Below are positions 1 through 10,786 of a stretch of DNA of 64,000 nt, piece by piece; position 1 is the stretch's first letter, and the number at the start of each line of letters is the position of its first letter. The translations under genes and the position numbers were made by a program. The DNA is from Massariosphaeria phaeospora (taxonomy: Eukaryota; Ascomycota; Dothideomycetes; Pleosporales), in the NCBI GenBank assembly GCA_011032825.1, contig JAADJZ010000024.1:372001-436000 (forward strand), read 5' to 3'. Under the pieces are notes generated by a model. The model made no database searches. It was given only the letters and a program-made list of their open reading frames with translations, and was not told the DNA's origin.

Positions 1-996
1 CGCCGTGGCCGAGATCAAGGCTGGATCTTGGCTCTCGACCCGGACCTTCTCCTTGACCCGCACGTCGTGGCCCTTGTACGTGAAGGTTCGCTCGGCCTCG
101 TCGTGGGCAGGAGCGCGGGGGCTGCCCAGTGCCACGGCCAGCCTGTCCCGGATGCTGAAGCCGAGCGGCTCCTCGCTGGGGTGCGCTTCCAGCGTCCTGA
201 CTTCGACAAGCAGGGCGGCGTCGAAGACGCAGAGGTGGAAGGACACGTTTGGCGGCAACGGGGGGTCGAATATCTGCAATCATGCTGGTTAGCGAGCACG
301 GCGTGTACCGCAGCGGACGGACACCCACCTTGTCGTCCAGCGCGTGTTCCCACCACGGCAGCTGCACGTCCGAGGAGCCCTTGAGCGCCTCACGCGCCTC
401 CTGGATGTGATCGTGCAGCAGCTGCAGCTGGCCGGCCACGAAGTCTGCGTTTGTCGCGTCGCCGGTCCATGTAGCCACATCAATGGCGTCCAGACACGAG
501 TTGATGGCCGTGCGGACTGCCGTCAGTTGGGGGACAACCAGCGTGGGTGCGTGCGGCGCAGAGGATATCGTCAGGTCGTAGGTAGCCGACCCTCGCGGGG
601 GTGGCAGGCTCGCGAGGCGCAGCTTGACATGCTGGAGACGCGCAGATTAGACTTGAGCGAGGCGAGGGTGGCAGGGCGATTCAAACGTACGCCTTTGACG
701 ACGCGCGTGCCGACGCGCGTGATGAGGCCCTTGAGGCTCTCCGAGCGCACCGAGGACAGCACGAGCGTGGACCCGTTCTCGGTGGGTGCAAGCAGCGCGG
801 CGCACTCTTCCAGGCCGGCCTTGAGCGACTGCAGTGTCTCGCGCAGCTGGACCAGGAGCCATTCGAGCTCGCGCGCCTGGAAGCTGTCAGTCCGGTTGCA
901 GAGGGCCTGCGGCGGCCGCTGGGGACGTACTTGAGACGCCGCCTGCTCGTCGGCGAGCTGGCCAGCGTCGATCGACGGCCAGATAGCCGTGGACAT
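1..996 (-). CDS. ROGDI / Rav2-like RAVE complex subunit (3' end beyond window)
   Basis: Exons 996-931, 876-691, 631-329 and 273-1 (continuing past the edge) encode at least 276 residues in one open frame. The start MSTAIWPSID, the block ARELEWLLVQLRETLQSL followed by KAGLEECAALLAP, and DDKIFDPPLPPNVSFHL are characteristic of fungal ROGDI leucine-zipper proteins. In yeast the relative Rav2 belongs to the RAVE complex, which helps V1 and Vo sectors of the vacuolar ATPase reassemble. The three introns are 54, 59 and 55 nt with GT-AG ends; the first has a CTGAC branch site and is stop-free and in frame. The start lies 617 bp from the divergent SUR7-type gene. Family assignment is firm; RAVE membership here is inferred from the family. 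Confidence 0.9.
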
Positions 997-1612
997 GGCA
1001 GCGCGGAGTGCAGACGCGAGGCGGCTATGGGACCTGTGAGGGTTGTTCTTGTGTTGATTGCGATTCCGACTTCGCAGTACGGAGTCGGCGATGTTTCCAG
1101 TTAACAATCACGGTGGCTTGTGGGCGATGGAAGCTGCGCGGGCGATCACATCCATGGATCTAACTACCTAGGTATCGCGGCAGCTCCGTCCACCGATGTC
1201 CATATGCCCATGCCTACGCCCGCCCTGCTTCCGAAGCCGCGGAGACCTGCGAGCCCCCGATAAATGCAGACAGACGCCCCCGATGCAGCCAGACACGCCC
1301 ACCTCCCACACGCCGTGGGCCTGGATCCTCGCCGTGGCCCGCCCTCGGCCCGGCGTGATGCAACATCTGCATCACGCAGCAAGTGACCTCATGGCCAGCT
1401 AGTGAGCTGGACGCTTGCGAGCCATCCCATGTCCAGGCAAGGTCTCCATCACCATCCGACCATACGTCACTCCCTTGGCCTTTCCAAGGTCATGGTTCAT
1501 AAATCAGCTGCAGACTCCTGCCGGTAGCCATCTCTGGCCCCTCGTTGTGTTTCGGAATCTGCTGCCCATTCTAGTCATTTGCGTTGTATCAACACCCCCA
1601 GCTTCCACAATC
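997..1612. promoter_or_regulatory. Divergent intergenic region between ROGDI-like and SUR7-like genes
   Basis: No gene is supported here. Both neighbours start at its edges and read outward, so it must hold both promoters. Short ORFs on either strand have no coding character I can recognise. No clear TATA box or named operator was identified. Confidence 0.5.
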
Positions 1613-2521
1613 ATGGCTGCTCGTGCGTAGCCCTCTCTGTTACGCGCTCTACTGACTGACACGTACAACAGGTCCGATTCTTGGTCTCCTCTCCCTCATC
1701 ATTCTTGCGGGCGGCGTGCTGCTCCAATTCTTCGTGGTGCTCTCTGGTGCAGTGAACAAAAGCCCTCTGAATGAGTTCTATTTCCTGGAAGTCGGTGATC
1801 TCGGCCAGATGTCTAATACTCGCAATCCTTCAAGATGGACCTTCTTCGCCATCTGCGGCGTCGATTCGAAGGGGCTGAACTCCGATTGTGGAGCCCCCGT
1901 GCCTGCACTACCCTTTGACCCCCCTCGGAACTTTGGAACAACGCTAAATGTTCCCGAGGGCTTCATTGGAACCCGTCAATGTACGTGCTGCCATGCCAGT
2001 CAGACAGACACACAGAAACTAATTTCACGATCCTGCCAGACTACTACCTCTCGAGATGCATGTTTGCTTTCTTTCTTATCTCATTATTATTCTCTGTGGC
2101 CGGTCTCTTTACTGGTCTTCTTGCCGTTTGTAGTCGCCTAGCTGGCTATCTATCTGGACTTACTGTGGCCGCGGCTCTTTTTTTCCAAGCGTTGGCCGCT
2201 TCCTTGATGATGTGAGTGCCACCCATCTACCTTTCTGAATTCCCCGCTTGCTTACTCGCACGTAGGGCCTGGACTATACAGGGACGCAACACTTTTCGAG
2301 GAGAAGGTCACAGTGCAAAGCTAGGTGTGAAGTCGTATGCTTTTGCTTGGACCACAGTGGCCTGCTTCCTCCTATCGACCATATTGTTTTGCTGTGGAGG
2401 TCGTGATTCGACAGGCGGCGTGCGTCGGAAACGCTCCACTCGCTCGGCTCGTTCCCATCGTAGTCGCGGAAGCTTTCTCGACACTGAATCTCAGGGTAGG
2501 GTAAAGGATGACTACTCCTGA
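1613..2521 (+). CDS. SUR7 family plasma-membrane protein
   Basis: Exons 1613-1622, 1672-1980, 2040-2211 and 2266-2521 encode about 248 residues. The protein starts MAARPILGLL with a first membrane helix, then an extracellular loop containing NPSRWTFFAICGVD and a Cys pair (CGVD...DCG), then FDPPRNFGT and YYYLSRCMFAF leading into three more helices. This four-helix plan with a Cys-bearing first loop is the SUR7/Rim9 family, whose members mark eisosome-type membrane domains and affect cell wall and endocytosis. The cytoplasmic tail is Arg/Ser rich (RRKRSTRSARSHRSR). The first exon is only 10 nt, with a split Arg codon. A second member of the superfamily, PalI, lies at 55 kb. Exact subfamily is uncertain. 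Confidence 0.88.
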
Positions 2522-2767
2522 ATAGGAGCAAGCAGATTATACGCGGGGCCCTCGTCTTCTACTATCAGTAGTTTCAAATTGATTCGGCTGCAAACCGACT
2601 TAAGGCATTTCCAAAGGTGTTTTATTCAAATGCACTTTGATCCAGGGTTCCGACATGCGCAAATCTTTGCTTTGATTACGCACTTTCAAAACTTTCAAGA
2701 TGAGTTATAGCTTCCATTCAAATACTTTCACGCACGGGTTTCAGGTGGTATGCTGCTCTTGGGAGCC

Positions 2768-5637
2768 TCATGCGAACGCAGTAGGACTTATCGGAGCACT
2801 AGATTCCGTAGGTGGCGCCTCCACTACCAGCAAACTCTCCTCTCTACCTAACTCGTGGTCGACCGATCCAGGTGAGATCCGTTGTCGCCGCCTAGGAGAG
2901 ATCAAGGACGCGTCTAGCTGACTAGGCTTAGTCTGTACCGTTCTCCCTACAGACTCCTCACTCTCCTGTTTCGAAGAATGTCTGGATGCAGGCGATGCGC
3001 TTCGAGAGGATTCAGCTACAATCTTGTTTGACCTATCCAAGCTGGAAATCTGGCGCGGTTGGGACTGTTTCATCGAGTCTGGCTTTCTCCTGGTCAAATT
3101 GCTGAACGTGGTAGCAGTGGCAACACTCCAACCACTTCGTTTTTCGGACTTAGGTAGGGGAAGCGGTGTACCCGGAGGAGGAAGTGGAAGTCCTCTACCT
3201 GATGGCTTTTAGTCATCATCTAGAAAAAGGAGTAGATTATTACCTATTGGATTGGTGGGAGATCCATATACTGTAAGGGAATTTGGTTTTACACGCAAAG
3301 AGTCGTGGGAAATAGCGTTTGCGGTCAGTGTTGCGCTCTGCGGTTGCACATCATTGTTCATCTCCTCGGGTGCGTAGCCTGTGGGTACAGAACGTGAAGA
3401 GGGCACCTCCCCATTGGGAGACGTAATGTTGTCCGGATTCTGTCGAGATATGAGCCACTTCCTTGCCGCAGCCGTAGCGGAAGTCAATGACTGATTTAGC
3501 ACCGATCGTTTCTCGTTCGATCCCGACGTATGCAATGTTGGTGATTCGGCCGAGTGATGCCCTGACACTGACTGCAAACGATGGGTATTGGAAACCGCGT
3601 TCATACTAGCCGCGGGAAGGGGGTCGTTTAGAATGATCGGCTTCGCATCGGGCTCTGTATCCGGTATTTCGCTATTACTATAATCTAGTCCAGTGATACC
3701 TGCATCGGACAACACTGAAGGTGTGCTTCCGTTTGCTCCTGTTAGCGCTGGAGAGCCTAGGTAGGACTCGGTAGAGAGTGGCTGCGATTTCTTGATTGCG
3801 GCATATTCATCCTCTCTTTCGCGGTCCTCACTTCTCGTCGTCGAAACGTTTGCAGTTTTCAAGTTGATTATAGGATCTGCGACGTGTGCGAACGATCCAG
3901 ATCGTACGACTCTCGGCTTGACTATTGGCCTCGTGTCTGTTGCTGTAGATGTCCCCACTGCATCGATATCAGTCATCTTCGGAGATGGGATGGCAGCCTC
4001 GGGTGAGCTCAATATGACCGTATCTTCGCTCATTGTTCTACCAGACGTTTCTTCACGAGTAGGCACCGCTGGGATCGGTATTTCAAGCACATCAACCTTA
4101 ACACCACCACCAACAGTGACTGGCTGATGGTGTGCATCATTACGGTAATCATCAAAGCCAGCATCTCCAGAATTTTCTGCCCATAGACCACCTCTGACTT
4201 TCTGTTTTGTAGTGTCGAAGAATGGTATATCATCCCAGTTCGGAAACACCAAGGTTTCACTCACAACTTCCCGAATCCGGCTTTCGATGGCACGGAGAAT
4301 GACTCCGTAGGTTATTTGCCTTGTACTTACAATGGGTTCAAGAGCAAATTCCATCTTAGGCGTGGATTCAAAGGTGACCCAGATTCGATTACTTGGAGGG
4401 GCCTTTATTCGGATCAGAATGTGGCCTTCGAGAGACTTCAGAATGCTGGCAAGGACGAGCGTCACCTCTCTAGGTTTGATTCGAGACCCTAGATCAATAC
4501 GAGCAATTGCGGAGATCTCCAGGCGAAAATTACCCTTATAGGTGATATCAGCCTCGATTGTCAGATCGCCATCCACGCTCAGGCCTCTCAGCTTTGGGTT
4601 TGTGATGAATGGCGGAAGAGTTCCCATGTCGACTTTTTGCACCCTGATACTGCTGATAAGTTTTGGCTTATTCACCCTGGCAATCTTCTTTGTGATCTTG
4701 GTCCAAATGTATTCCTCGACCTCGGGAATTTTGTATAAAGAGAGGAATAACCTCCCTATGAGAGCGTTGATCCAACGAGTGTGTAGATTGTCTTCGGAAG
4801 CATGAAGCTGCTGGACTAATTTGACTAGATCCGGCGTGCTGAATTTAAGCGGGCTGGATGGAGTGCCGACACTATCAGCGTTGTTCTGCTGGCTTTGCAA
4901 CATGGCATGATAGAAATCTTCTTTATCTGAACAGTTGTCCGAGAAAAAATAGAAGGGCTTCAGGTCGGAAGGTGTGGTTCGTACCGGGATTCGTTGTGAT
5001 AAGCGGATGCAATTTCGCTTGATATAGAGCTCTCCTTCAGGGACTGCTTCTCCTCCAGAGTATATGTCCAAATGGTAATGAGCGAGTGATATAACATGTC
5101 GCACTTCCAACTCTTCAGCGTCATCGTAAAGCATGAGGTGACCATGTCTCCAGAAGTCAGCTCAGATAAACATGTCTACATCGAGAGGTGTACTGCGGGG
5201 AGACAGGAAAATGGGTCCTTGGCGTACCTAAGCACCACATAGAATACGTTTCGCCCTCTCTTGCTAGTTCCGGAACCCACGTCGATTGAGGGGGCAGTAT
5301 ATCTGTTCCTATCGAATATGCTTTTATACATCGCCTGGTAGACGCTCGGGCTCTCTATTCCAGCTACTGTTCCCGTAGGTGTGATTCGTTCGGGAGGTTT
5401 TCCGTTTATTCCCCCAGGCACGTACTCTCGACAGACGGCGAAATATCCGGCGGCAACATCGAGAGCGTGAGGGGTGAGCTTCAGCTGTTCGGCAGAGCTG
5501 GGGTAGTTGTTGTCGTCGGTCTTACACTTCGACGGGAGTGTGAGGTAGGCATGGAGGAGAATTAAGAGGCAGATAAGAGGCAAGAAAGTGAGCCCGCCCA
5601 TCAAATAGGCTACGCCAAGAGACAGCGACAGTGCCAT
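2768..5637 (-). CDS. SMP- and PH-domain lipid-transfer protein (Nvj2/TEX2-like)
   Basis: Exons 5637-5228, 5147-3244 and 3198-2768 encode 914 residues. A membrane anchor occupies about residues 5-35, a PH-like region about 60-215 (VVLRHGHLMLYDD across the first splice), and an SMP lipid-binding domain about 258-440 (RWINALIGRLFLSLYKIPEVE ... VFPNWDDIPFF). The remainder is Ser/Thr/Pro rich and likely disordered. This is the order in yeast Nvj2 and metazoan TEX2, proteins that move lipids at ER contact sites; the site used here cannot be read from sequence. The last intron is 45 nt (3199-3243) and contains a stop, so skipping its removal would end the protein right after NNLLLFLDDD. The downstream exon continues a Pro-rich stretch in frame, which supports splicing. 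Confidence 0.85.
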
Positions 5638-5885
5638 AATCCTGGGCAGCTTGCAAAAGCGTCATGGATGGTTTGCATTCGGCTGCTCTCCATACTCGTT
5701 TGTAAGGTGTCTGACTTGATCAGCAACGACCTCGGAACATAGGTGGTAGGCCCGAGCGTCGACAAGGCCCTGCGCCACAGCCACGTAGATCACGCCACAC
5801 ATGGCCCCACTTCCACAAGCAGAACGACAGGGCTGAAAAAGTACTCAATCACTTTCCATCACTATTACACCGAATCGAACCAAGC
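5638..5885. promoter_or_regulatory. Short divergent promoter region
   Basis: This 248 bp gap separates the start codons of the SMP-domain gene (minus) and ADE1 (plus), so both promoters and 5' leaders must fit in it. No specific transcription-factor site is claimed. Confidence 0.5.
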
Positions 5886-6973
5886 ATGGCTTCTACTACA
5901 CTCGTCAATATTGACCTCCAACATAAGCTGCCCAAGGTAGCATCTGGCAAAGTTCGAGATCTCTTCGCCGTGGATGGAACTACACTTTTATTCGTAGCGA
6001 GCGACCGCATATCGGCCTACGATGTGGTCATGGCAAATGTAAGATCAGCTACGGAACTTCTTAAAATATTTACCCAGCTAATGTTTATGTTGTAGGACAT
6101 TCCGGGGAAAGGTGCATTACTCACGGCGATGAGGTACTGTTGCTCTTTTCTAGTCCTGTCACAAACGAAAGCCACTAAACGGTGATGCTCCTCGCCTAAA
6201 CTTGAGGAACTCTTTCATATACGATAATGTTAATACCTCTCTCTAGTGTGTACTGGTTCCAATATCTCCAGACCAAAATACCCGGACTCAAAACCCACTA
6301 CCTCAACAGCTCCTTGCCATCAGGCATTGAAACATCGCTCACACAGAGTGCTGTTGAGTTCCTACAACCAAGGAGTATGCAAGTCAAGCGTCTTAGCGTC
6401 CTGCCCATCGAATCAATTGTTAGGGGTTACATCACAGGCTCTGCATGGACCGAGTACAAGAAGTCCGGCACAATGCATGGCATATCATTACCTGTGGGGT
6501 TGGTGGAGGGGCAGAAACTTTCCGAACCAATGTGGACGCCAAGTACTAAAGCTGCAGCTGGGGCAAAGGATGAAAATATCGGTCCAGACGAAGCAAGAGC
6601 ATTGATCGGCGACGTGGCCCACGAAATCGAGAGGCTCAGTCTCCAGGTCTATTCCGTTGCAGCTAAACGAGCCGAGGAGGTTGGAATCATCTTGGCGGAT
6701 ACGAAATTGGAGTTTGGGATTGACAAGGAGAATGGGAACGAAGTAGTTCTCCTCGATGAGGTGTTGACTCCGGACAGCAGCCGGTTTTGGCTGAAGGAGT
6801 CATGGGAGATGCATCTCGGAAAAGCGCAGCCCAGCTTCGACAAACAGTATCTGCGGGACTGGCTAGTCTCTAAGGGGCTGAAAGGCAAGGAAGGTGTGGT
6901 GGTGCCCGATGACGTGGTAGAGAAGACAGCTGCAAAGTACCAGGAGGCTTATGAGCGAATTACAGGTATCTGA
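5886..6973 (+). CDS. ADE1: Phosphoribosylaminoimidazole-succinocarboxamide synthase (SAICAR synthetase)
   Basis: Exons 5886-6038, 6096-6133 (only 38 nt) and 6247-6973 encode 305 residues, the usual length for the monofunctional fungal enzyme. It joins CAIR and aspartate with ATP to form SAICAR in purine synthesis. Recognisable blocks are KVASGKVRDLF and FVASDRISAYDVVM at the N terminus, LPIESIVRGYITGSAW (CAIR/ATP site region), IILADTKLEFG, and LLDEVLTPDSSRFW, all in family order. The ATG was chosen because MASTTLVNIDLQHKLPKVASGK matches the family start. Introns are 57 and 113 nt with GT-AG ends. No missing motif was seen. Confidence 0.96.
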
Positions 6974-7179
6974 GGAGCTCATCCTCTTGACTCGGTACCA
7001 CATTCGAGGGAGTAGGTTACAATTAGAGGACTTCACGGTACTATATACCGTGACAGATACAATAGAGTTTGTGGAGACAGAGTTGAGCCTAGCGTGAATG
7101 CTATCATCGAGCTATGTCAAGGCCATCCTATTTTTCATTGGCCTATATGGTGGATACAACTACTTTTGCGCAATTATTC

Positions 7180-8572
7180 CTACCAACTCTTGTAAAGATC
7201 CCCCTTAGCCTTGCTAGTGCCAGAGGTTGTCACACTCACTACAGGAAATGAAACATTTCCAATAGGATACGAAAATGGCTCCATTCGCCTAAGTTTTCCA
7301 ACAGCTTCATCTAGCATATTGAGTGTTGGCTCCTTTGCTTTTAGATCGGCGTCCTCCACTCCAGCCCCTCTGATAGGAGTCATACCGCCTTGTCGGGTTG
7401 GATGCATCTACACAAAGTTAGCTGAAGATATTCACACCAAGTTTAGTAAATTTACAGGTTGGATATGGACTTGGTTGCCATCAAGCGACGTGTAGCTATG
7501 CGGCTGCTCAACCTTCAAGCTCTGATGATCGAACTCGGAAAGAATTTCTGCCTCCGAACGATCATCTTCGGATTCCTTCCATAGATTAGCAAAGTGTGAA
7601 GCACGAGTTTGTGACCAACTTACTTGAGCAACCTTCAACGTGAGAGCCCTGATCCGTTCCGTGTGTCTCTGAATGATGGCTAAGCCTCCAGTTGGAACGT
7701 GCTGTACGCAGGTTGTATCCTTGGATTGGGCTGCTTGACTGGACTGGGGAGTATCATCAGGTGGGACAGTTCCGCTGGCTTGGGCGACATCATGCGGATA
7801 TTGGCGGCTGGATGTTGGAACAGTGAAGCCGGGCGAATCGTTGTAGAGAAATTGCTGCCAAGGTGTGAGGCCGGCCCTGTAGTCTCCGAGATAACCCAGT
7901 ACTTTGTCATCAACTAGAGTGGCGTTCGAGTGTACGACGTCCGCCCTTGGATCCGTCTGATACGTCAGACAAGCGTTGATGAGCTCCATAGTCTTGTTGT
8001 AGGCCTCAACGAAGTCGCCGGCGTGGTCGCAGGTCTTTTCGAACACTCTGGGATAATGTGGTCGTCTAGAGGCCAACTGGAACTGTTCTAGCATGTCATA
8101 CCAGACAGTCTGCATCAAAGGACTATCATGGTCGACGAAGTCCAGGTAGTAGTCAACGAGCAAGGCTGCACACTCCCAGAATCTCTTGATGAATGCGGCA
8201 TTGCACTGGCGTTGGACAGAATCTACGGCTCGTTAGCGAGGTCGCGGCAAATGAAGATTGAGCTGACTCACGAGTGATGCGGGTTCCCGGGACGCGTTTG
8301 ACAGTACCCCGTCCACGATGGTCCTTAAGATGGATAATCTTCTTGTACGCTAGCTCGAAGTCTAGTTCGTGATCGCCGCGGACGTACAACGTGGTGATAG
8401 GATAACCTTCGCAATCGTCGGTCCAGTCTTCGATCCGGATGACGGGAACGCTGGGGGTAACCTGCAACTCCCATTGAGCCAGCATTCTGGGTGGTATTTG
8501 CTCCAGCTTACGCAGCCGCCATAGCAACGTCGCTTCAGTTGGGTGTTCCATCGCTTCAGTTGGGCGCTCCAT
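7180..8572 (-). CDS. Unrecognised protein, terminal exon duplicated elsewhere
   Basis: Proposed exons 8572-8272, 8222-7624, 7575-7456 and 7407-7180 encode about 415 residues. I do not recognise the family. The N-terminal half looks folded (WTDDCEGYPITTLYVRGDHELDF; KRFWECAALLVDYYLDFVDHDS); the middle is Gln/Ser/Pro rich; the last exon encodes EDADLKAKEPTLNMLDEAVGKL. Three introns of 48-49 nt carry good donors and branch-like TGCTAATC, TTACTAAAC or GCTAAC sequences; the 48-nt intron at 7576-7623 is stop-free, so it could also be retained. The start is uncertain: two 21-bp repeats encode MERPTEA and MEHPTEA, and either ATG may be used. The last exon and 3' flank recur, degraded, at 59.68-60.07 kb. 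Confidence 0.55.
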
Positions 8573-9327
8573 TTTGTCGACTGGTGGTTGTGTCGGTGTC
8601 GGTGCAGGTGTCGGGTGAGGTGCAGAGTCGAGCGCGAGCTGCAGGCGTTTGTTGTGACTAGCGCAATTTTTTTTTACGTCAGTGACGTGCAAACGCTTCT
8701 CTTTGGTAGCCCGGTGCAACGCGATGCCAAGACCTCGTACGTCAGTTTCCAGGTGCGGAGTGAAGGTCGGACGCGTCCCGGGCGGTGAAATGCTTTTACC
8801 TAGTCTCTCACATGAGTAACCTGTGAAAAACAACGGCATTTCCCAGACTTGGACGTGGGAAGTAACGTATTTTGTATGTGTATGGCGTTGTAATCCAAGG
8901 TGAGACACATAATGGGGCGTTTATGAAGAATGAAGCGATGAAGGTCAGGCATAAAATATCGACTCAAGGAAAGGCTATAAAAAACTTCCAACAGAGCAGC
9001 ACATTGAGGAAGTAATTAACCGGTGAATTATCATGTTCAACCTCGCGAATTATAGTTACAGACCACATATACCTAGGTATCTACAGATATCTTGATCGCA
9101 GCTGGCTGAGCGTGCTCATACGGCCGTGATGTATGTTACTAAGCAACACTTCCTCTAGCGCTGATTGACTGATACCGGCATCTACGTTCGAATCAGGTCA
9201 GCTTCTGCATGTACAATGAACACGTTGATCAACGATAACATAAGCATGGCAAAAAACAACAAGTCGAGAAGTCGAGAAGGAAAGAATGAGTAGAAGAATC
9301 CTCCAGTGACAGTACAGCAAGGAAGTT
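8573..9327. other. Intergenic region, no gene supported
   Basis: It lies upstream of the unknown minus-strand gene and downstream of ATG29. The frame of the unknown gene stays open upstream of 8572 without an ATG that is clearly better, so its true 5' end may lie in this segment. The rest shows nothing I can name. Confidence 0.4.
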
Positions 9328-10786
9328 TCAATTCGTACCGTCGATGTCGCTAAAGCTACTCCCCATGCTCGGTGTACCCTCACTGCCCTCTTTCCTTGAC
9401 TTTGGTCCCGGCTTTTGGGGGCTCATCCCGATAGACTCTGATTGCTGTTTAGAAACCAGGGAACTAGGACTCTTATTCTGTGCTGATACTGCATCACTGG
9501 TCGGGTTCGCGACAGAAGAGTTTGCGTCTAGACCACGAGGCTTTGTTGCGTTTTGGTGGTCCGGGTGTGAGCTTTTCTTGTATTGTGTTGCGTCAAAAGA
9601 AGAAAGCTGCCCCTTCCTGATAGTGGTAGGGGCTCGAGATGTCCCTGCTGAGTCGTGACTATACCGAGAGATGCTAGGCTTGTGAGCGAAAGGTAGCAGG
9701 GGATCTGTGCTTGGTTCAGATTCCGCTCCGTCTACTATATGATCCTCATCGACAACGGGTTCTCGCGGCCGCTGTGACCGAAAGCGTGGAGGCCGTTTGA
9801 ACAGTTGGCTACGATGCGCAGGATTAGCCATTCCGGAATCTGAGAGAGACGAACCAGATGACGAAGACTCGGCAACACCTGGGGAATCTATTTCTGCGTC
9901 AAGATAACTGGTGGGTTTATTAGTTTGCGAAATTATTGTCTCGCTTTGGTCCAAATGCTTTGAGCTCGTCAATGATGCTTGGGTGGATCGTAGAGGCTGC
10001 ATATGTACGGGTGGCGACTGAGCATATGCTCGGGGGGACTGGGTAATCGTGGTCGCGGAGGGGGTTCGAGAGAGCGACGGGACTTAAAGAGATTAATGTC
10101 AGTAATCTATCCTTACAGTAGGTGTTAGACGCTGCATTGCTGGAAATTGCTTACTAGGTATGTCGGTAGCCACTCGAGGAAAAGGTCCGTCTTTTGGATG
10201 TGCGGACACTGATGATATCGCTCTATATGCTGTACGTTGTGAGCGAAGACCGTTAAATAACGACAGAATAGATACGATACCTCCTGAGTCACTACTTCCA
10301 ATTTTCCGGATTGATACGTCACCCATAGTCATGTGGGCACTTCCCAAGTTGAACGCTGAGGGTGCATATGTGTTTCCTACTTTCTTCATTTGTGCCCGGA
10401 CATGGTCTAGGTGACGATCATACAACCAAGCGGCTTGCTGGAGTAGAAATGTTGGCGGAACCTGAAAGCGTGCTGCGCTAGAACGGACGTTCAGCATTTA
10501 GAAAATCCTCGCAAGCATGATGCATACAGCTCCACCCCTTCATTTGTTAGAGTTCATCAAGATATATACTGAATACGATACTCACAATCTAGGTCACTAG
10601 TCTTAGAGGACTTAGATATGACTTTCCAAAGAGCACGATCCTTCGTAGCGTTCCAATCCGCCTATTACATCAGCCTAACCGTACCACTAGTCCTCAAGAT
10701 TACTCTAATCATACCTGGGGCGGGTCAACAAAGTTACCCCGGGCAAATGGTAGCCTGACCAGAGTGGTGAATTGAATGGCGGCCAT
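9328..10786 (-). CDS. ATG29: Autophagy protein Atg29
   Basis: Exons 10786-10715, 10661-10586, 10537-10528 (10 nt), 10477-10281, 10229-10155 and 10082-9328 close in frame as 394 residues. The N-terminal domain reads LVRLPFARGNFVDPPQ, then a KDRALWKVISKSSKTSDLDW block, then VELAARFQVPPTFLLQQA and AWLYDRHLDHVRAQMKKVG, the conserved Atg29 domain. The microexon supplies the residues bridging DLDW and LAARF. The C-terminal half is Ser/Pro rich and probably disordered, as in the family. Atg29 works with Atg17 and Atg31-type partners as a scaffold at the pre-autophagosomal structure with the Atg1 kinase. The 51-nt intron 10230-10280 is stop-free and in frame, so retention would add 17 residues. Intron 10083-10154 gives PSLSRTPSATTITQS, a typical Atg29 stretch. 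Confidence 0.9.
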
